The notes below the pieces were generated by a model that saw only the letters and a list, made by a program, of their open reading frames with translations, did not search any database and was not told where the DNA came from. 64,000 nucleotides of DNA from an uncultured Acidobacteriaceae bacterium. GTDB taxonomy: Bacteria; Acidobacteriota; Terriglobia; Terriglobales; Acidobacteriaceae. Position numbers and translations under genes: made by a program. Location: positions 1 to 64,000 of the forward strand of contig CALFMO010000050.1 in NCBI GenBank assembly GCA_937879855.1, given 5' to 3'. Shown piece by piece: positions 1 through 10,100 of this stretch. Position 1 is the first letter of the stretch; the number at the start of each line of letters is the position of its first letter.

Positions 1-2
1 CG

Positions 3-191
3 AACTTGGCGAGCGACGTGGTGATCAATGCGGGACCGAACATCACGGTGAACAATATTACGGTAGTGAGTGCGACGCAGGTGACAGCGACCTTCAACAT
101 CGCGGCCACGGCCGCGCCCGGGCAGGCGAACGTGACGCTGACAACCCCAGGGGGAACCACCGCACCCACCCCATTCTCGATGACTCAATGA
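3..191 (+). CDS. C-terminal end of a TIG/IPT-domain (Ig-like) protein, 5' truncated
   Basis: The frame is open from the window edge and stops with TGA at 189-191, so only the last 62 residues are visible. They are rich in Thr, Val, Ala and Asn and alternate like beta strands (for example VSATQVTATFNIAATAAPG, then NVTLTTPGG). This is the usual end of a TIG/IPT immunoglobulin-like fold, which occurs in many tandem copies in large exported Acidobacteria proteins. No catalytic part is visible. The role is probably surface or extracellular; the full product cannot be named. Confidence 0.6.
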   Translation, partial: NLASDVVINAGPNITVNNITVVSATQVTATFNIAATAAPGQANVTLTTPGGTTAPTPFSMTQ

Positions 192-895
192 CGTATGCCG
201 TCGCCGTTTTTTCTTTTCTCGTTTAGTGGGCCAGGAGCCCTCCCCCATCATCTCTAGAAAGTAGCTCTGAAGTCTGCCCCCTCCGAAATCGGCAGCAGGT
301 GATTATGGAGTCACATCGGGTACTCTGCCTTCCGAATCGGCCCGGAATCCGCCTCTCCAGACACTCGTCAGAATTCCCAGGCTTACCATTCTTCAGCATA
401 ATCCCACCCGCATCTCGCGTCGGTAGCTAACAACTCCCACCGAAAGCATTCCCTTTCCAGCTTTTTAGCGTTTTCCCTCCTTCCTCAGGAGATCTCATCC
501 ATGTTCGAGACCACGAACTGGATTGGGAAGGATTTTCGCTTGGCCAAAAATGGGCTTGGAAAAACAATCTCTGGATAGCTAACGGATTTGAATGTAGGTT
601 CGGCCGGAACGTAACTGTGGTTGCACGAGAGTAACTCGAACCTGCAACTAACGTTCGCCACTCGCATTTAGGTATCTCATTACTGTTCAATGGTTTGCGT
701 GCCAAAACGGACGATCCGCAGCACCGTCCGAGGCGCTAGGCCCACCGTTGCACCATCACTGCCTAGTAGCGCCTCCCCCCACGCAAGTGCCATTTACTCC
801 GAGAGGAACTTCTCCTATGTTGTCAGTGAGCCAGTGCCTGACTGCAAGAGGCACGGCGCAGATCCCCCCGCAATCATTCCCGATCCTAAAATCAT
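192..895. other. 704-bp stretch with no supported gene
   Basis: Short open frames exist on both strands here, but none shows a recognisable domain, a ribosome-binding site or protein-like composition. No clear hairpin terminator was found after the TIG gene. I see no RNA gene or repeat. Confidence 0.5.
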
Positions 896-1714
896 ATGGC
901 CCATTTGTCTGTTCTTCCTAATCGTCTTCGAGTTCTCGCCGCCGACAGCAGTTCTCTAAGCACTCAATTGCTAGTGGAAGCGCTCGCGCGCGACAGCCAC
1001 CTCCACATGATTGAGTCTCCATCCCGGGGGCCGGCCCTGCTCGCTCTGGTAAAGCAAGAGAAACCGAACGTTGTCGTCGTCAGCGCCAATCTGGATGAGA
1101 CAGAGAGCGGCGACTACGAGTTCGTGCGTGAAATCTTGGCATTGTCGCCAGAGACTCGTGTCGTGGTCCTTCTCGATGCTTCAGAACGCGAGGCTGTGAT
1201 TAAGGCGTTTCGTGCGGGCGCGCGAGGCGTGTTTTGCCGAACTGAGCCCTTTCGCCTCTTGGGGAAGTGTATCCAATGCGTCCACCAGGGGCAGGTATGG
1301 GCCAGCGGCAGCGAACTTCTGTATTTGCTGGACGCCTTGGCCAAACCCAGATTTGCCAACCTCCAGGCCAAAGGTGGACCGCTGCTTTCCGCGCGAGAAA
1401 CGGAAGTTGTCGGCTGCCTTGCGGAAGGGCTTACCAACCGTGAAATCGCGCAGCGTTTAAAGCTGACCGAGCACACGGTGAAGAATTATCTGTTCCGCAT
1501 CTTTGACAAGCTGGGAGTCTCCAGTCGGGTGGAAGTTGTGCTCTATGCGCTCGGGAACGTCGGTCCGCAAGCTCCGGCCGCGTCAACTCGTGATAGGAGT
1601 CCAGAGATAATACGTGTCCCATCGAAATCCGCAGACTCAGAGCCGGATGACTCCTCCGAAGACCGCGCAAGAAAACTTTCTCGCTCAAGGTTCTCTGCAA
1701 TTGGGGCAGACTGA
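896..1714 (+). CDS. LuxR/NarL-type DNA-binding response regulator with degenerate receiver domain
   Basis: A 272-residue protein with a receiver-like domain (about residues 10-125) and a LuxR/GerE helix-turn-helix (about 154-215; LSARETEVVGCLAEGLTNRE, then the recognition-helix segment TEHTVKNYLFRIF). It should be a cytoplasmic transcription regulator. The acidic pocket keeps D17, but the residue expected after strand beta-3 as phospho-acceptor Asp is Ser63 (VVVVSANLDE), and the conserved beta-5 Lys is not evident. Canonical phosphorylation therefore looks lost. A Ser/Asp-rich tail of about 60 residues follows the HTH. No histidine kinase is adjacent. The start has only a weak ribosome-binding site, so it may lie slightly elsewhere. 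Confidence 0.85.
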   Translation: MAHLSVLPNRLRVLAADSSSLSTQLLVEALARDSHLHMIESPSRGPALLALVKQEKPNVVVVSANLDETESGDYEFVREILALSPETRVVVLLDASEREAVIKAFRAGARGVFCRTEPFRLLGKCIQCVHQGQVWASGSELLYLLDALAKPRFANLQAKGGPLLSARETEVVGCLAEGLTNREIAQRLKLTEHTVKNYLFRIFDKLGVSSRVEVVLYALGNVGPQAPAASTRDRSPEIIRVPSKSADSEPDDSSEDRARKLSRSRFSAIGAD

Positions 1715-2127
1715 AGTTCATGTGATTCTGCTTTCCCTGCGTGTCGCTAGATGCGTCTGCAGCAGATATAGCTTCAGCGCTGTTTGTGGAAGCCTGCATC
1801 AACTGCGGCGGCCATAACTATCTGAACATCCCGGGCCGCCATCCTTGCTAATCTGAACGTCCAAAAGTGTACGCCTTCGGCAGCTGCAGCGCGCGAGACC
1901 AAAAACTCTTTTCGAACCCCGGACAATGCTCTGGGCACCAGGCCGTCCTTCCTCCGTAGTTCCTCCCTGAGTTGACGACGAATCCGGGAGCCCCCACCGT
2001 TTCAAGGTATCCTGGTTCTCCGTACACTGAGCCGCATGGCTGGTTCTGACCAGTCAGATTCTTCCCGGCGGCATGCGAAATATATCTCTTATGTTTGGGA
2101 AGCAGAACAGCCAGCCAAATGCGTGAA
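1715..2127. other. Intergenic stretch upstream of the first toxin-antitoxin module
   Basis: Nothing coding is supported between the LuxR gene and the Phd/VapC promoter. Minus-strand frames crossing this stretch run into the toxin genes and look like shadows. Confidence 0.45.
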
Positions 2128-2155
2128 ATGACTATGGTATAATGACTATGATCAT
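2128..2155 (+). promoter_or_regulatory. Promoter/operator of the Phd-VapC module
   Basis: TATAAT lies at 2138-2143, flanked by two direct copies of ATGACTATG (2128-2136 and 2142-2150) and the palindrome ATGATCAT (2148-2155). The -10 element overlaps the upstream ATG at 2142, so that ATG cannot be the translation start of a transcript made here. The repeats are placed as an autoregulatory operator would be. The operator role is inferred. Confidence 0.55.
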
Positions 2156-2168
2156 CGAGGCTTATGGT

Positions 2169-2402
2169 ATGAAGATTATGGCTGCGGGTTCCTTTAAGGT
2201 GCATTGTCTTGCTGTGATGGACCAAGTTCAGGCTAAGCGGGAGAGTATTGTGATCACGAAACATGGCAAGCCAGTAGCGAAGCTGGTGCCCGCGGACCAG
2301 AATACAGACGACATCTATAACTTCTTGGCCGGCAAGGGCGCCATTGTTGGCGATGTCGTTTCTCCGGCGATTTCGGACGAGGAATGGGGTGAACTCAAGT
2401 GA
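2169..2402 (+). CDS. Phd/YefM-family antitoxin
   Basis: A 77-residue antitoxin. The N-terminal part (AAGSFKVHCLAVMDQV, then ESIVITKHGKPVAKLVP) is the Phd/YefM fold that binds operator DNA. The C-terminal tail (SPAISDEEWGELK) is the segment that normally wraps and blocks the toxin. ATG at 2169 is preferred over the in-frame ATG at 2142 because GAGG at 2157-2160 is well spaced before it and the upstream ATG overlaps the -10 box. It overlaps the PIN toxin by four bases (GTGA), typical of translational coupling. Autorepression with its toxin is expected from the family. Confidence 0.88.
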   Translation: MKIMAAGSFKVHCLAVMDQVQAKRESIVITKHGKPVAKLVPADQNTDDIYNFLAGKGAIVGDVVSPAISDEEWGELK

Positions 2403-2791
2403 TTCTGGTCGACACTCATATCGTCGTCTGGCTGGCGTTTGATCAACGCGAACTTTCAAAGAACGCAAGAGCGGCGATTAACGAAGCGAGACAAAACGGA
2501 GAAGGGTTAGCGATATCCGATATTACATTGCTGGAGTTGATGACGCTGGCCAGCAAAGGGCGCATCCGCCTTAATATAAGTCTCGAATCCTTTTTTAGCG
2601 AGATCGAGGCACGGTTCATCGTCCTACCGATCAGTGGACGCGCATGTGTGCGAGCTCTCGGACTTCCGTCGGCCTATCCTAAGGATCTAGCGGATCGGAT
2701 TATTGGAGCCACTGCCCTGGTTGAGGGACTCGCGCTGCTTAGCGCAGACAGGAAGATTCGACGCTCGCGGGCTATTCAGACAATTTGGTGA
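2399..2791 (+). CDS. PIN-domain ribonuclease toxin (VapC type)
   Basis: A 130-residue PIN-domain protein of full length. Acidic metal-binding residues are all present: D5 in LVDTHIVVW, Glu in ITLLELMTL, Asp in PKDLADRIIGA, and Asp in LLSADRKI. It starts with GTG at 2399 inside the stop region of the Phd antitoxin. Phd-type antitoxin with PIN toxin is a common pairing. Family members cleave RNA (tRNA or rRNA) in a Mg-dependent way when the antitoxin is degraded; the specific target is unknown. It appears intact, unlike the other two PIN toxins in this window. Confidence 0.9.
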   Translation: MILVDTHIVVWLAFDQRELSKNARAAINEARQNGEGLAISDITLLELMTLASKGRIRLNISLESFFSEIEARFIVLPISGRACVRALGLPSAYPKDLADRIIGATALVEGLALLSADRKIRRSRAIQTIW

Positions 2792-2812
2792 GAACAATTT
2801 TGAGAACAATTT
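2789..2812 (+). repeat. Exact tandem 12-bp duplication
   Basis: TGAGAACAATTT occurs twice without a gap at 2789-2800 and 2801-2812. The first copy contains the toxin stop codon. It looks like a replication-slippage duplication in the 40-bp gap before the oxidoreductase gene. Confidence 0.9.
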
Positions 2813-2831
2813 GAAGAATGTACAACTCTTC

Positions 2832-3869
2832 ATGATCCGCTACGGCATTCTCGGTTTCGGGTTGCATGCGGTGCGCCGGTTGATGCCCGGTTTCGCACTT
2901 GCATCCAATAGCCGGGTGACCGCCTTATCGCGCCGCGATATCAAACAGGCACGGGCGTCTGCCGCCGAGTACAACATTCCTCACGCTTTTGACTCTGCCG
3001 CTGATCTTTGCCGCTCTCCGGAAGTTGATGCCATTTTCGTGGCGACGCCGGACTGTTCGCACTTGAAAGACGTGCTGCTCGCGGTTGAGAGCGGCAAGCC
3101 GGTGCTTTGCGAAAAACCCATGGGAATGAATGCCGGCGAGTGCCGTCAGATGGTGGCGGCCGCTCGTCGGGCTGGACTGTTGCTTGGTGTCGCCCAGGTC
3201 TTTCGTTTTGAACGCAGCACCGCGAGGTTGCATGAGCGTGTCGCCGAGGGGCAAGTGGGGAGGCCGGTTTTTGTGCGCGCAGAGTTTTCCTACCCTGCTC
3301 GGACTCACCCCCGCAAATGGCTAACCGATGCCAGGATGGCAGCTGGCGGTCCTATTGCCGATGTAGGTGTGCACTGCATCGACGCGCTGCGTTACATCCT
3401 GAGTGATGAGGTCGTTCGGGTAACCGCGAGCGGAGTCTCGGACCGAGATTCGGGCGACGTAGAAGCCGCGGCTGTACTTTCCCTCGAGTTTGCGCGGCGG
3501 ACCCTTGGGTCGGTTCTAGTATCGACGCGCGCGGAATACAGGACGCCGCTCGAAATCGTGGGCGAAACCGGTGTTCTGCGCGCGGAGAATGGGCTCAGTG
3601 TTGATCGCCCGATCGAAATCGAATTCTGCCGAGGTAGTGGCATCGTCGAGAAGGAAATTGTCTCAAATGCCGATGCATATGCGCGCCAGGTGGACACGTT
3701 CTCCGCAGCGATCGAAGGTAAGGCTGAATTCCCAACTCCCGGCGAAGAAGGCTTGCAGAACCAGGAGGTCCTGGACGGAGCCTATCGCAGCTTGAAGAGT
3801 GGAAAGGCCCAATCAGTGCCACTCATCATCGAGAAGAGCACCAAGGTACGGGGTAGAAAGCCGCAGTGA
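2832..3869 (+). CDS. Gfo/Idh/MocA family NAD(P)-dependent oxidoreductase
   Basis: A 345-residue protein from ATG at 2832. It opens with a Rossmann strand and glycine loop (RYGILGFGLHAVRR) and carries the family signature GKPVLCEKPMG at about residue 90, with the catalytic Lys of EKP. The C-terminal half is the beta-sheet dimer and substrate domain, including GGPIADVGVHCIDALRY. Family members oxidise or reduce sugars, inositols or their derivatives in the cytoplasm. The open frame extends upstream into the toxin gene, but those residues lack family character. Substrate is unknown, and no sugar genes adjoin it. Confidence 0.88.
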   Translation: MIRYGILGFGLHAVRRLMPGFALASNSRVTALSRRDIKQARASAAEYNIPHAFDSAADLCRSPEVDAIFVATPDCSHLKDVLLAVESGKPVLCEKPMGMNAGECRQMVAAARRAGLLLGVAQVFRFERSTARLHERVAEGQVGRPVFVRAEFSYPARTHPRKWLTDARMAAGGPIADVGVHCIDALRYILSDEVVRVTASGVSDRDSGDVEAAAVLSLEFARRTLGSVLVSTRAEYRTPLEIVGETGVLRAENGLSVDRPIEIEFCRGSGIVEKEIVSNADAYARQVDTFSAAIEGKAEFPTPGEEGLQNQEVLDGAYRSLKSGKAQSVPLIIEKSTKVRGRKPQ

Positions 3870-4192
3870 GGAACTTTGCCTGAGATCACCGCCGCAGCAC
3901 CGCTGGTAGTCACTTCCTTAAAAAGACCTCCACCAAACTCAGCTGCGCACGGACGTAGATGACAAGACAAATATGCTGATCCTTAGCGATGCATGTCAGA
4001 ATGGCAACTAGTGCAGAGCGTAATAAAGTTCTCTTCGGAGTCCTCGCCGGAATGGCTGCGAAATTGTTTGTGATGGACTTCCAGGTTTGACATCGTGCCG
4101 CATGATTGACACCTCCAGCCGTCGCACGAGAAAAGGGATTCGATGGCGGCGGTGACCGCTTCTCGCCGCTCGGCGTAACTGGCCAGGCCCTT
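3870..4192. other. Intergenic stretch without supported gene
   Basis: No frame on either strand in this 323-bp segment shows domain-like sequence. It separates the plus-strand oxidoreductase from the 3' end of the decayed minus-strand PIN toxin. Confidence 0.4.
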
Positions 4193-4700
4193 TCACTTTT
4201 TCGTGAGCCTCACCATGAGCGGGCATCTCGTCGTGTGTGGGAGGTGAATTTCCGCTTTGCGTCTGCACGCAGGCATCGATCGCAAGTTGGTACTCAAGCC
4301 CCGAGACGGGATCTGCCCGAAATGACCCGAGCGCGTGATTCTGCTGGGCCCTCGAGTGGCACAGCTCCTGAGAGCCGATGCGACAATAAGGGCATCCCTG
4401 AAACCGATGCGAGACTCATCTTCGATTCGAAATGCCCTCGAAATTTCTGCGGCCGTGGTATCCACGCACCAGATGCTGTAGCTGCCCACGACCAGACGGG
4501 CCGATTCTTTGGATATCGGACGCGATATCTTCCGCGTAACATTCCCGTAGAATTCCTGAAGCACCTGTGTGCTGAGAACGCCCGGTGCGAGCGTCCCACA
4601 ATTCACGCAGAATATCCTTTGCTGCCTCGTGCTTCGTTCCGGCTTCGAGGTCTTGAGCGTAGATCAAGACATTAGTATCGACGAAAGTCTTATTGCTCAT
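4193..4700 (-). pseudogene. PIN-domain toxin, disrupted by frameshift
   Basis: The N-terminal 40 residues read in one frame (MSNKTFVDTNVLIYAQDLEA through RELWDARTG). The protein continues in a second frame from about 4585 (VLSTQVLQEFYGNVTRKI, then FRDALIVASALRSCA). Joined, they give a typical PIN toxin with D in FVDTN, Glu in LQEFY and Asp in FRDALI. One indel near 4585-4605 breaks it, and the C-terminal end also looks degraded, so the stop at 4193 is uncertain. The gene starts 10 bp inside the end of the upstream antitoxin frame. A sequencing error is possible, but the partner antitoxin is also damaged. Confidence 0.8.
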
Positions 4701-4944
4701 GCAAGTCGTCCCGACCCGCTCGAATTACTCCGCCCATGCGAAAAGCCTTCGTCAAGAAGTGCCATAGCCTGGCTCTTGGCGCGTTCGTACGCCTCTTCTT
4801 CTCCAACGGGGACTCTATCTCTCTGGCGAGGAGGCCGCTGATGGAGGTATCGCGTTGGGCAGCAAGAATCTTGGCCTTCTTGAGTAGGCGCCGGCTCAGA
4901 CTTATTGTCACGTTCTGTTTGCCATCGTTTCGCATACTAGCCAT
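4690..4944 (-). CDS. Ribbon-helix-helix (CopG-like) antitoxin with internally frameshifted segment
   Basis: An open frame of 84 codons. The N-terminal half (QNVTISLSRRLLKKAKILAA, then TSISGLLAREIE) is a standard RHH DNA-binding domain, and the end (GRDDLHEQ) matches the usual tail of this family. The middle, from about 4810 to 4740, reads as an unnatural Lys/Arg-rich stretch. The +1-shifted frame over exactly those bases gives VGEEEAYERAKSQAMALLDE, the acidic linker expected here. Two compensating indels therefore seem to have changed about 22 residues while keeping the frame open. ATG at 4944 is chosen because GAGG lies just upstream. Toxin neutralisation is probably impaired. Confidence 0.75.
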   Translation of the reverse strand: MASMRNDGKQNVTISLSRRLLKKAKILAAQRDTSISGLLAREIESPLEKKRRTNAPRARLWHFLTKAFRMGGVIRAGRDDLHEQ

Positions 4945-4972
4945 GGCCTCTAGACCCTCATCCACACGCTTT

Positions 4973-4996
4973 ACGTGTAAACACGTGTAGCACGTG
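4973..4996 (-). promoter_or_regulatory. Phased ACGTG half-sites upstream of RHH antitoxin
   Basis: ACGTGTA occurs at 4973-4979 and 4983-4989, followed by ACGTG at 4992-4996, i.e. copies spaced 10 and 9 bp apart. They lie about 30-50 bp upstream of the antitoxin start. Helically phased half-sites are how RHH antitoxins bind their own promoter, so this is a plausible operator. The word TAGCACGTGAT at 4988-4998 recurs at 5263-5273. Confidence 0.5.
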
Positions 4997-5488
4997 ATGT
5001 CAAATTGACAACCTTCATTCGTCTGCTGAATGTCGTGGCAGACTCCACGAGGGGCAGACGCCAGTCTGTTTGCGAAACTCTATTTGGCAGACCGGACTTT
5101 ATCGAAACACGAAAAAGGATGCCCGAAATAGGGTTGGGCAAGAATTTGACGCGTGGTGACGAGTGGACTCGTCTTTTGCCCGAAACACAATGCCAAGGCT
5201 TGCCCCCGCGTCAAGTCTTGGGGCAGGGAGGTGTCGTTGGCACGTGAAATGTCTGGTTGAGATAGCACGTGATCTGTCCGCTTCTCTCGGGTGACAGTGA
5301 GAGAGCATAAGCTTGAGTTCGGAAATTGATTTCATTTTGGTCCTTTGTCGGTTACGGTGGATTTACGGTCCTACTGAAGGTCATTCCCCAAAACCCAGTG
5401 AGTCGAAGATAATTCGCTGCAGCCCGCATTCTCGACGACTGTTATACAATGCGACCCCAATCGTAATTGGCAGATCAAGGAGCATTCC
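4997..5488. other. Intergenic stretch without supported gene
   Basis: About 490 bp between the decayed toxin-antitoxin module and the broken permease. Short frames on both strands lack domain character. The only structure noticed is recurrence of CACGTG words near 5240 and 5266. Confidence 0.4.
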
Positions 5489-6902
5489 TTGTCAATCGAC
5501 CCCGCAGCGCCGGAGCAATCCGTTATTACGGACTTCGGATTGCAGCGTGGAATTCTTTCCCCCATGGAAACGCTAGCGCAGTCGGTTTCTACCATGGCGC
5601 CCACGACAACTCCGGCTGCGACGATTCCCCTGGTTTGCGCGCTCGCGGGCAACGGGACGTGGCTCGCGTACGTTCTGGCCACGGTCGCCATTTTTCTCGT
5701 CGCTCTGTGTATCGCGCGCTTCGCTCGCCACTCGGCCTCTCCCGGTTCGCTTTACACATATGCGTCCATGACTCTGCCGGCCTGGCTCTCCGCAACCGTC
5801 GCCTGGAGTCTGCTGCTAGCCTATGTAGCCACCGGCTCCAGCGTGATCGGCGGCTTTTATCACTATGCGAACTTGTTGCTGCGCGATGCGACAGGGCACG
5901 TTCTCCGCGGTGCTGCTGTCATTGCTGGTCACCGGAATTTCGATCTGGATTGCATGGCGCGATGTGAAGATTTCCGCGCGCCTCATGTTGTGGATCGAAG
6001 CGGCGTCGGTTTCGGTGATCGTGATCGTGGTTGCGCTGCTGCTCGTTCGCCACGGTTGGCATTGGGATATCGACGAACTTCACGTGCATGGAATGACGGG
6101 GAGCGGGCTGCGCCTCGGGCTTGTGTTGGCTCTGTTTAGTTTCGTCGGTTTTGAAAGCGCGACCACGCTGGGCGCGGAGGCTCACAATCCTCTGAAGACG
6201 ATTCCTCGCGCTGTGATCCTGAGTTCCGTTCTGGCTGGAGCTTTCTTCACCGTGTGCGCCTACGCTGAAGTGCTGGGATTTCACACCGTGGGACAGGACC
6301 TGGGTGCGAGCCAGGCTCCCATGTACGTGCTCGCGCAAGTGGGAGGGGCACGGGTCCTAGGATTGCTCATCGATATTGGCGCTCTAGTGAGCTTGTTCGC
6401 TGGAACGCTGGCCTGCGTCACCGCTGCTGCCCGCGTGCTCTTGCGCATGGCGCATGACGGCCTGGCACACGACTCTCTACGCGCGACTCACGCCCGCAAC
6501 CATACTCCCGGCCGTGCTGTGGTGGTTACCGGTATCGCGGCCGTCGCGCCGGTGACCATTCTCGCAGCTCGCGGCGCCAGCGGACTCGACGTGTACGGCT
6601 GGCTGGGCTCTCTGGCTACCTACGGATTCATCGTAGCCTACGCCCTGGTGTGCGGTGCGCTGCCGCGCTATTTGCGGCAGCATGGTGCATTCAATGTGGG
6701 TGCGCGCATCCTTTCTGGATTGGCCGCGGCGGCCATGTTGCTGGCGCTAGTCGGCAATCTCTATCCCGTTCCCGAAGGGCCTTACGGAAAGCTGCCTTAC
6801 ATCTATCTCGCATATCTGATTGCCGGACTGGGCTGGTTTATGGTTCGAGCGCGGAGCAAGAAGATAGCCCTGGCAGAAACCGTGGGGCTCTCCGAGCCAT
6901 AA
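5489..6902 (+). pseudogene. APC-family amino-acid/polyamine permease, split by one frameshift
   Basis: Two overlapping frames form one transporter. The first (5489 to about 5893) has an N-terminal region and three membrane helices ending ...GGFYHYANLLLRDATG. The second (about 5893 to 6902) continues with FSAVLLSLLVTGISIWIAW and many further helices, including the conserved SFVGFESATTLGAEAHNP segment of APC permeases. The shift of one base falls within about 5888-5897. Joined length would be about 470 residues with 12 predicted membrane segments, normal for the family. It may be a real pseudogene or a sequencing error. Substrate cannot be assigned. Confidence 0.82.
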
Positions 6903-7053
6903 AATTTACTGATTCCAGCCAAAAGAATTTTCACTAAGTCTCTGCCTTCCGCTTTCGCCGGACTTCGCGTACATTGAGCGGCATAGTTTTCCAGCCTGGC
7001 ATCGCGGAACAAATAGAGTAAGGGGCCCTGCAATCAGATCGAAAAAAAGCACG

Positions 7054-7071
7054 GCAGCCGATAACGGCTGC
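7054..7071 (+). promoter_or_regulatory. Perfect 7-bp hairpin in the leader of the TonB-dependent receptor gene
   Basis: GCAGCCG (7054-7060), loop ATAA, CGGCTGC (7065-7071), 37 bp upstream of the receptor start. On the minus strand it is followed within four bases by a run of T, so it might also terminate minus-strand transcription. Function unknown. Confidence 0.45.
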
Positions 7072-7108
7072 GCTGGAATAGTGTTTCTACCCTGGCGAGG
7101 TTCACGTT

Positions 7109-10100
7109 ATGGCGAAGAAGATCAGAGTTGGCATTTTCTTACTGGCTGTGCTCTTTCAGCTTTCTCTGACTGCTCTGGCACAGCAGACTCTGGGCGGAAT
7201 CACGGGAACTGTATCCGACAAAAGCGGCAGCGTGTTGCCCGATACCGCAGTGACCATCGTCGGAGATCAGACTCAACTGACACGCACGCAAAAGACGAAT
7301 GAAAATGGTGCGTACGATTTCGTCAACCTCCCCATCGGCACATACACCGTCACCGTTAGCCATGAAGGATTCCAAACCGAGAAGTTGCCATCCATCCTGG
7401 TGCAGGCTAATCGGACCGCGACTTTGAATGTTTCGCTGAAGGTCGGCCAGGTCGGGACAACCATCGAAGTCCAAGCCGCTCCTGCCATGAACGCCGTCGA
7501 CACCACTAATGGATACATTCTGGAAGAGCAGGAGATTCGTCAGGTGCCTCTCCCCACAGGCAGTTTCACAGGCTTAGCAATTCTTTCTCCCGGCGTGAAT
7601 GCAGAACTGCCAAATGGCACCGGCGTGAACGCTGGACTGGGAAATCAGCCGATCTGGGCCAATGGCCAACGCGATACCAGCAACACTTTTCTGCTAAATG
7701 GCGTCGATGCCAGTAATCTGTTCAATGGCAAGAGCACCAGCCAGGTAGCGTCGGCACGGGTAGTGAACAATACCGGCATTGCTGGGGCGGGCAGCACCAC
7801 AGCCGAAATCATCCAGAGCACCGCAGCACCTTATCTGGCCATCGGCCAGGCACTGCCTACGCCCGCGCCAGAGACCATTCAGGAATTTCGTGTCAACACC
7901 TCGATGTACGACGCACAGCAGGGATCGACCAGCGGCGCGCATATCGACATGAGCACTGCCTCCGGTACCAATGCGTTGCATGGCACCGCATACGTTCACC
8001 GCGGAACCGATTGGTTGAATGCTGCTCCCTATTTCTACAACCAGGATTCCAATATCCCCAATAATGAAAAAGTTCCGCAATTGCATCGTTACACGGCGGG
8101 CGGATCGATCGGCGGGGCCCTAAAGAAGGATAAACTTTTTGGCTTCGGCAGCTACCAGCATATTCACGCTTCCGATCTGGAGATTGGAACTTCGCGCACC
8201 GCAGTACCTGCCGACCTGACCAATGATCGTAGCCCTGCGGCCCTGGCTCAGATCGCCTCCACCAACTGGGGAACTAGTGTGAACCCTGTGGTCGCAGCCA
8301 ATCCTCCGGGTGGAAACGGAACACCTAACATCGATCCGGTCGCGTACGCTCTGTTGAACTACAAGCTGCCCAACGGCCAGTATCTGTTCCCTTCCGCGAA
8401 TCCCAATTTCAGCCCGACTCTCAACTTCCCGGAGAATGTTTTCCTCACGCAGCCTGCCTATTTCATATCCGACCAGGCGGTCGCCGATCTCGATTATTTG
8501 CCCACCACGAAAGACACGCTGTCGTTGAAGTACTACTACCAGCACGATCCGAGCACGGCGCCCTTCGGTCTTTCTTCGTTCGAAGGATTCACTCAACGCC
8601 TGGACGCGGGCAGCCAGGTAGCATCGATCACCAACACGCAATCCATCCGGCCGAATTTCAGCGTCTCCGAAGTGTTTGGCTTCATTCGCGAAAAAATCTA
8701 CAGCACGATCGGGCAGCCTTTTACTCCGCAACAGGTAGGCATCAACGCTTTTGGTTCTTCGGTTTTTCCCGGGATTACGATCGTGGACGATCTGGGGAAC
8801 TTTTCCTCCCTGAATACGAACGCCGTCTTCAACGCCGGCGCCAACATTGGTTCTACAGCGGCCTCGCAGAGCGCTTTCACCGGCGTTTTTCAGAACCGCT
8901 GGATGCCATCAGCGAATGCGATTTGGAATTGGGGCAAACACACACTTACCTTCGGTGGAAGCTTTTCCTACACCCAGCTCAACACGCGGGATGAGCGCAC
9001 GAATTCCGGCATGATCGGCTTCACCAATTTTGCGAACTTTCTAACCGGCTCACCCATCACGTATACGGCAGATGGATTCATCGCCACGACGTTCTTGCAG
9101 GGCGATGCCAACCGCTATTACCGCTCGAACGAAACCGGTTGGTATTTACAGGATAAATTTCAGGCTCGTCCAAACCTCAGCTTCAGCGCCGGCATCCGTT
9201 TTGACTACCACGGCGGGCTTAAGGAAAAGAATGGCCGAATTTTCAATTTCGACCCGTCGAGATACAGCTACGACGCGGCTACCGACACGATCACATCGAA
9301 CGGCTTCATCGTGGCGGGAAATAATCCCGACTTTCCAACGAAAGGTGTGAGTGATTCGACTCTGACGGGCCGCCAGTGGGGTCTTGCTCCGCGCGTTGGG
9401 CTAGCCTGGAGTCCAAGAAAATTTAACGACAAGGTGGTGGTTCGCGCCGGCTGGGGCATGTACTTCGATCGGGGTGAACTCTTCGCCTACCTTTCCCCCG
9501 GATTTGCTTCCGGTGTGATTGCCGGCGGTCCCTTCGGCGTGAACCAGTCTCCGCCGTGGGTGAATGCGCAGGCATGCAGCGCGTATGCCTACTCCAATTG
9601 CAGCAACCTGGAGGCTCCTTGGGGCACCACGCTCGGTGCGCCTCCTTCGGGCAATCCGGCGGATCTGGTCGTTCCTAACGCGACAGCAATCGCCACCGGA
9701 CTACCGCTGTTCTCATTTGCCGATTACAACCGCGCCAACAAGCTTCCTTACACGCTCAACGATACGCTCGACATTCAATGGCAGCCACGTCACGATCTCA
9801 CAGTGGAGATTGGTTATGTCGGCAATCTTGGGCGCCACGAAGTCGTCCCCCTGCCCTTCAACCAGGCAAAGATTGCCTCGCCCTCCAAGCCGATGCGTCC
9901 GGGTACGCCGTTTGAGCAGGACTACACTTACGGCTATTCGATCGTTGATGCCCCTGGGAGCTTCAATCCCATCAACCTTCCTAACGGCCAGCCCTATCAG
10001 GAGACGTTCGAGGGCGGAAACGTCGATCTCCGCGTCCCCTACATCGGTTTTTCCTCCGAGTCGGAGTCTTACACCGCAGCAGGCATCTCAGCGTACAACG

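Noticed and set aside
690..959. Open frame of 89 codons before the LuxR gene
   Set aside because: No ribosome-binding site or domain; composition is that of a random frame, and it overlaps the regulator start.
5888..5897. Possible programmed frameshift in the APC permease
   Set aside because: No slippery heptamer or stimulatory hairpin was seen; decay or sequencing error is simpler.
8120..8731. Long minus-strand frame inside the TonB-dependent receptor gene
   Set aside because: It is antisense to a well-supported gene, with Arg-rich non-domain sequence.
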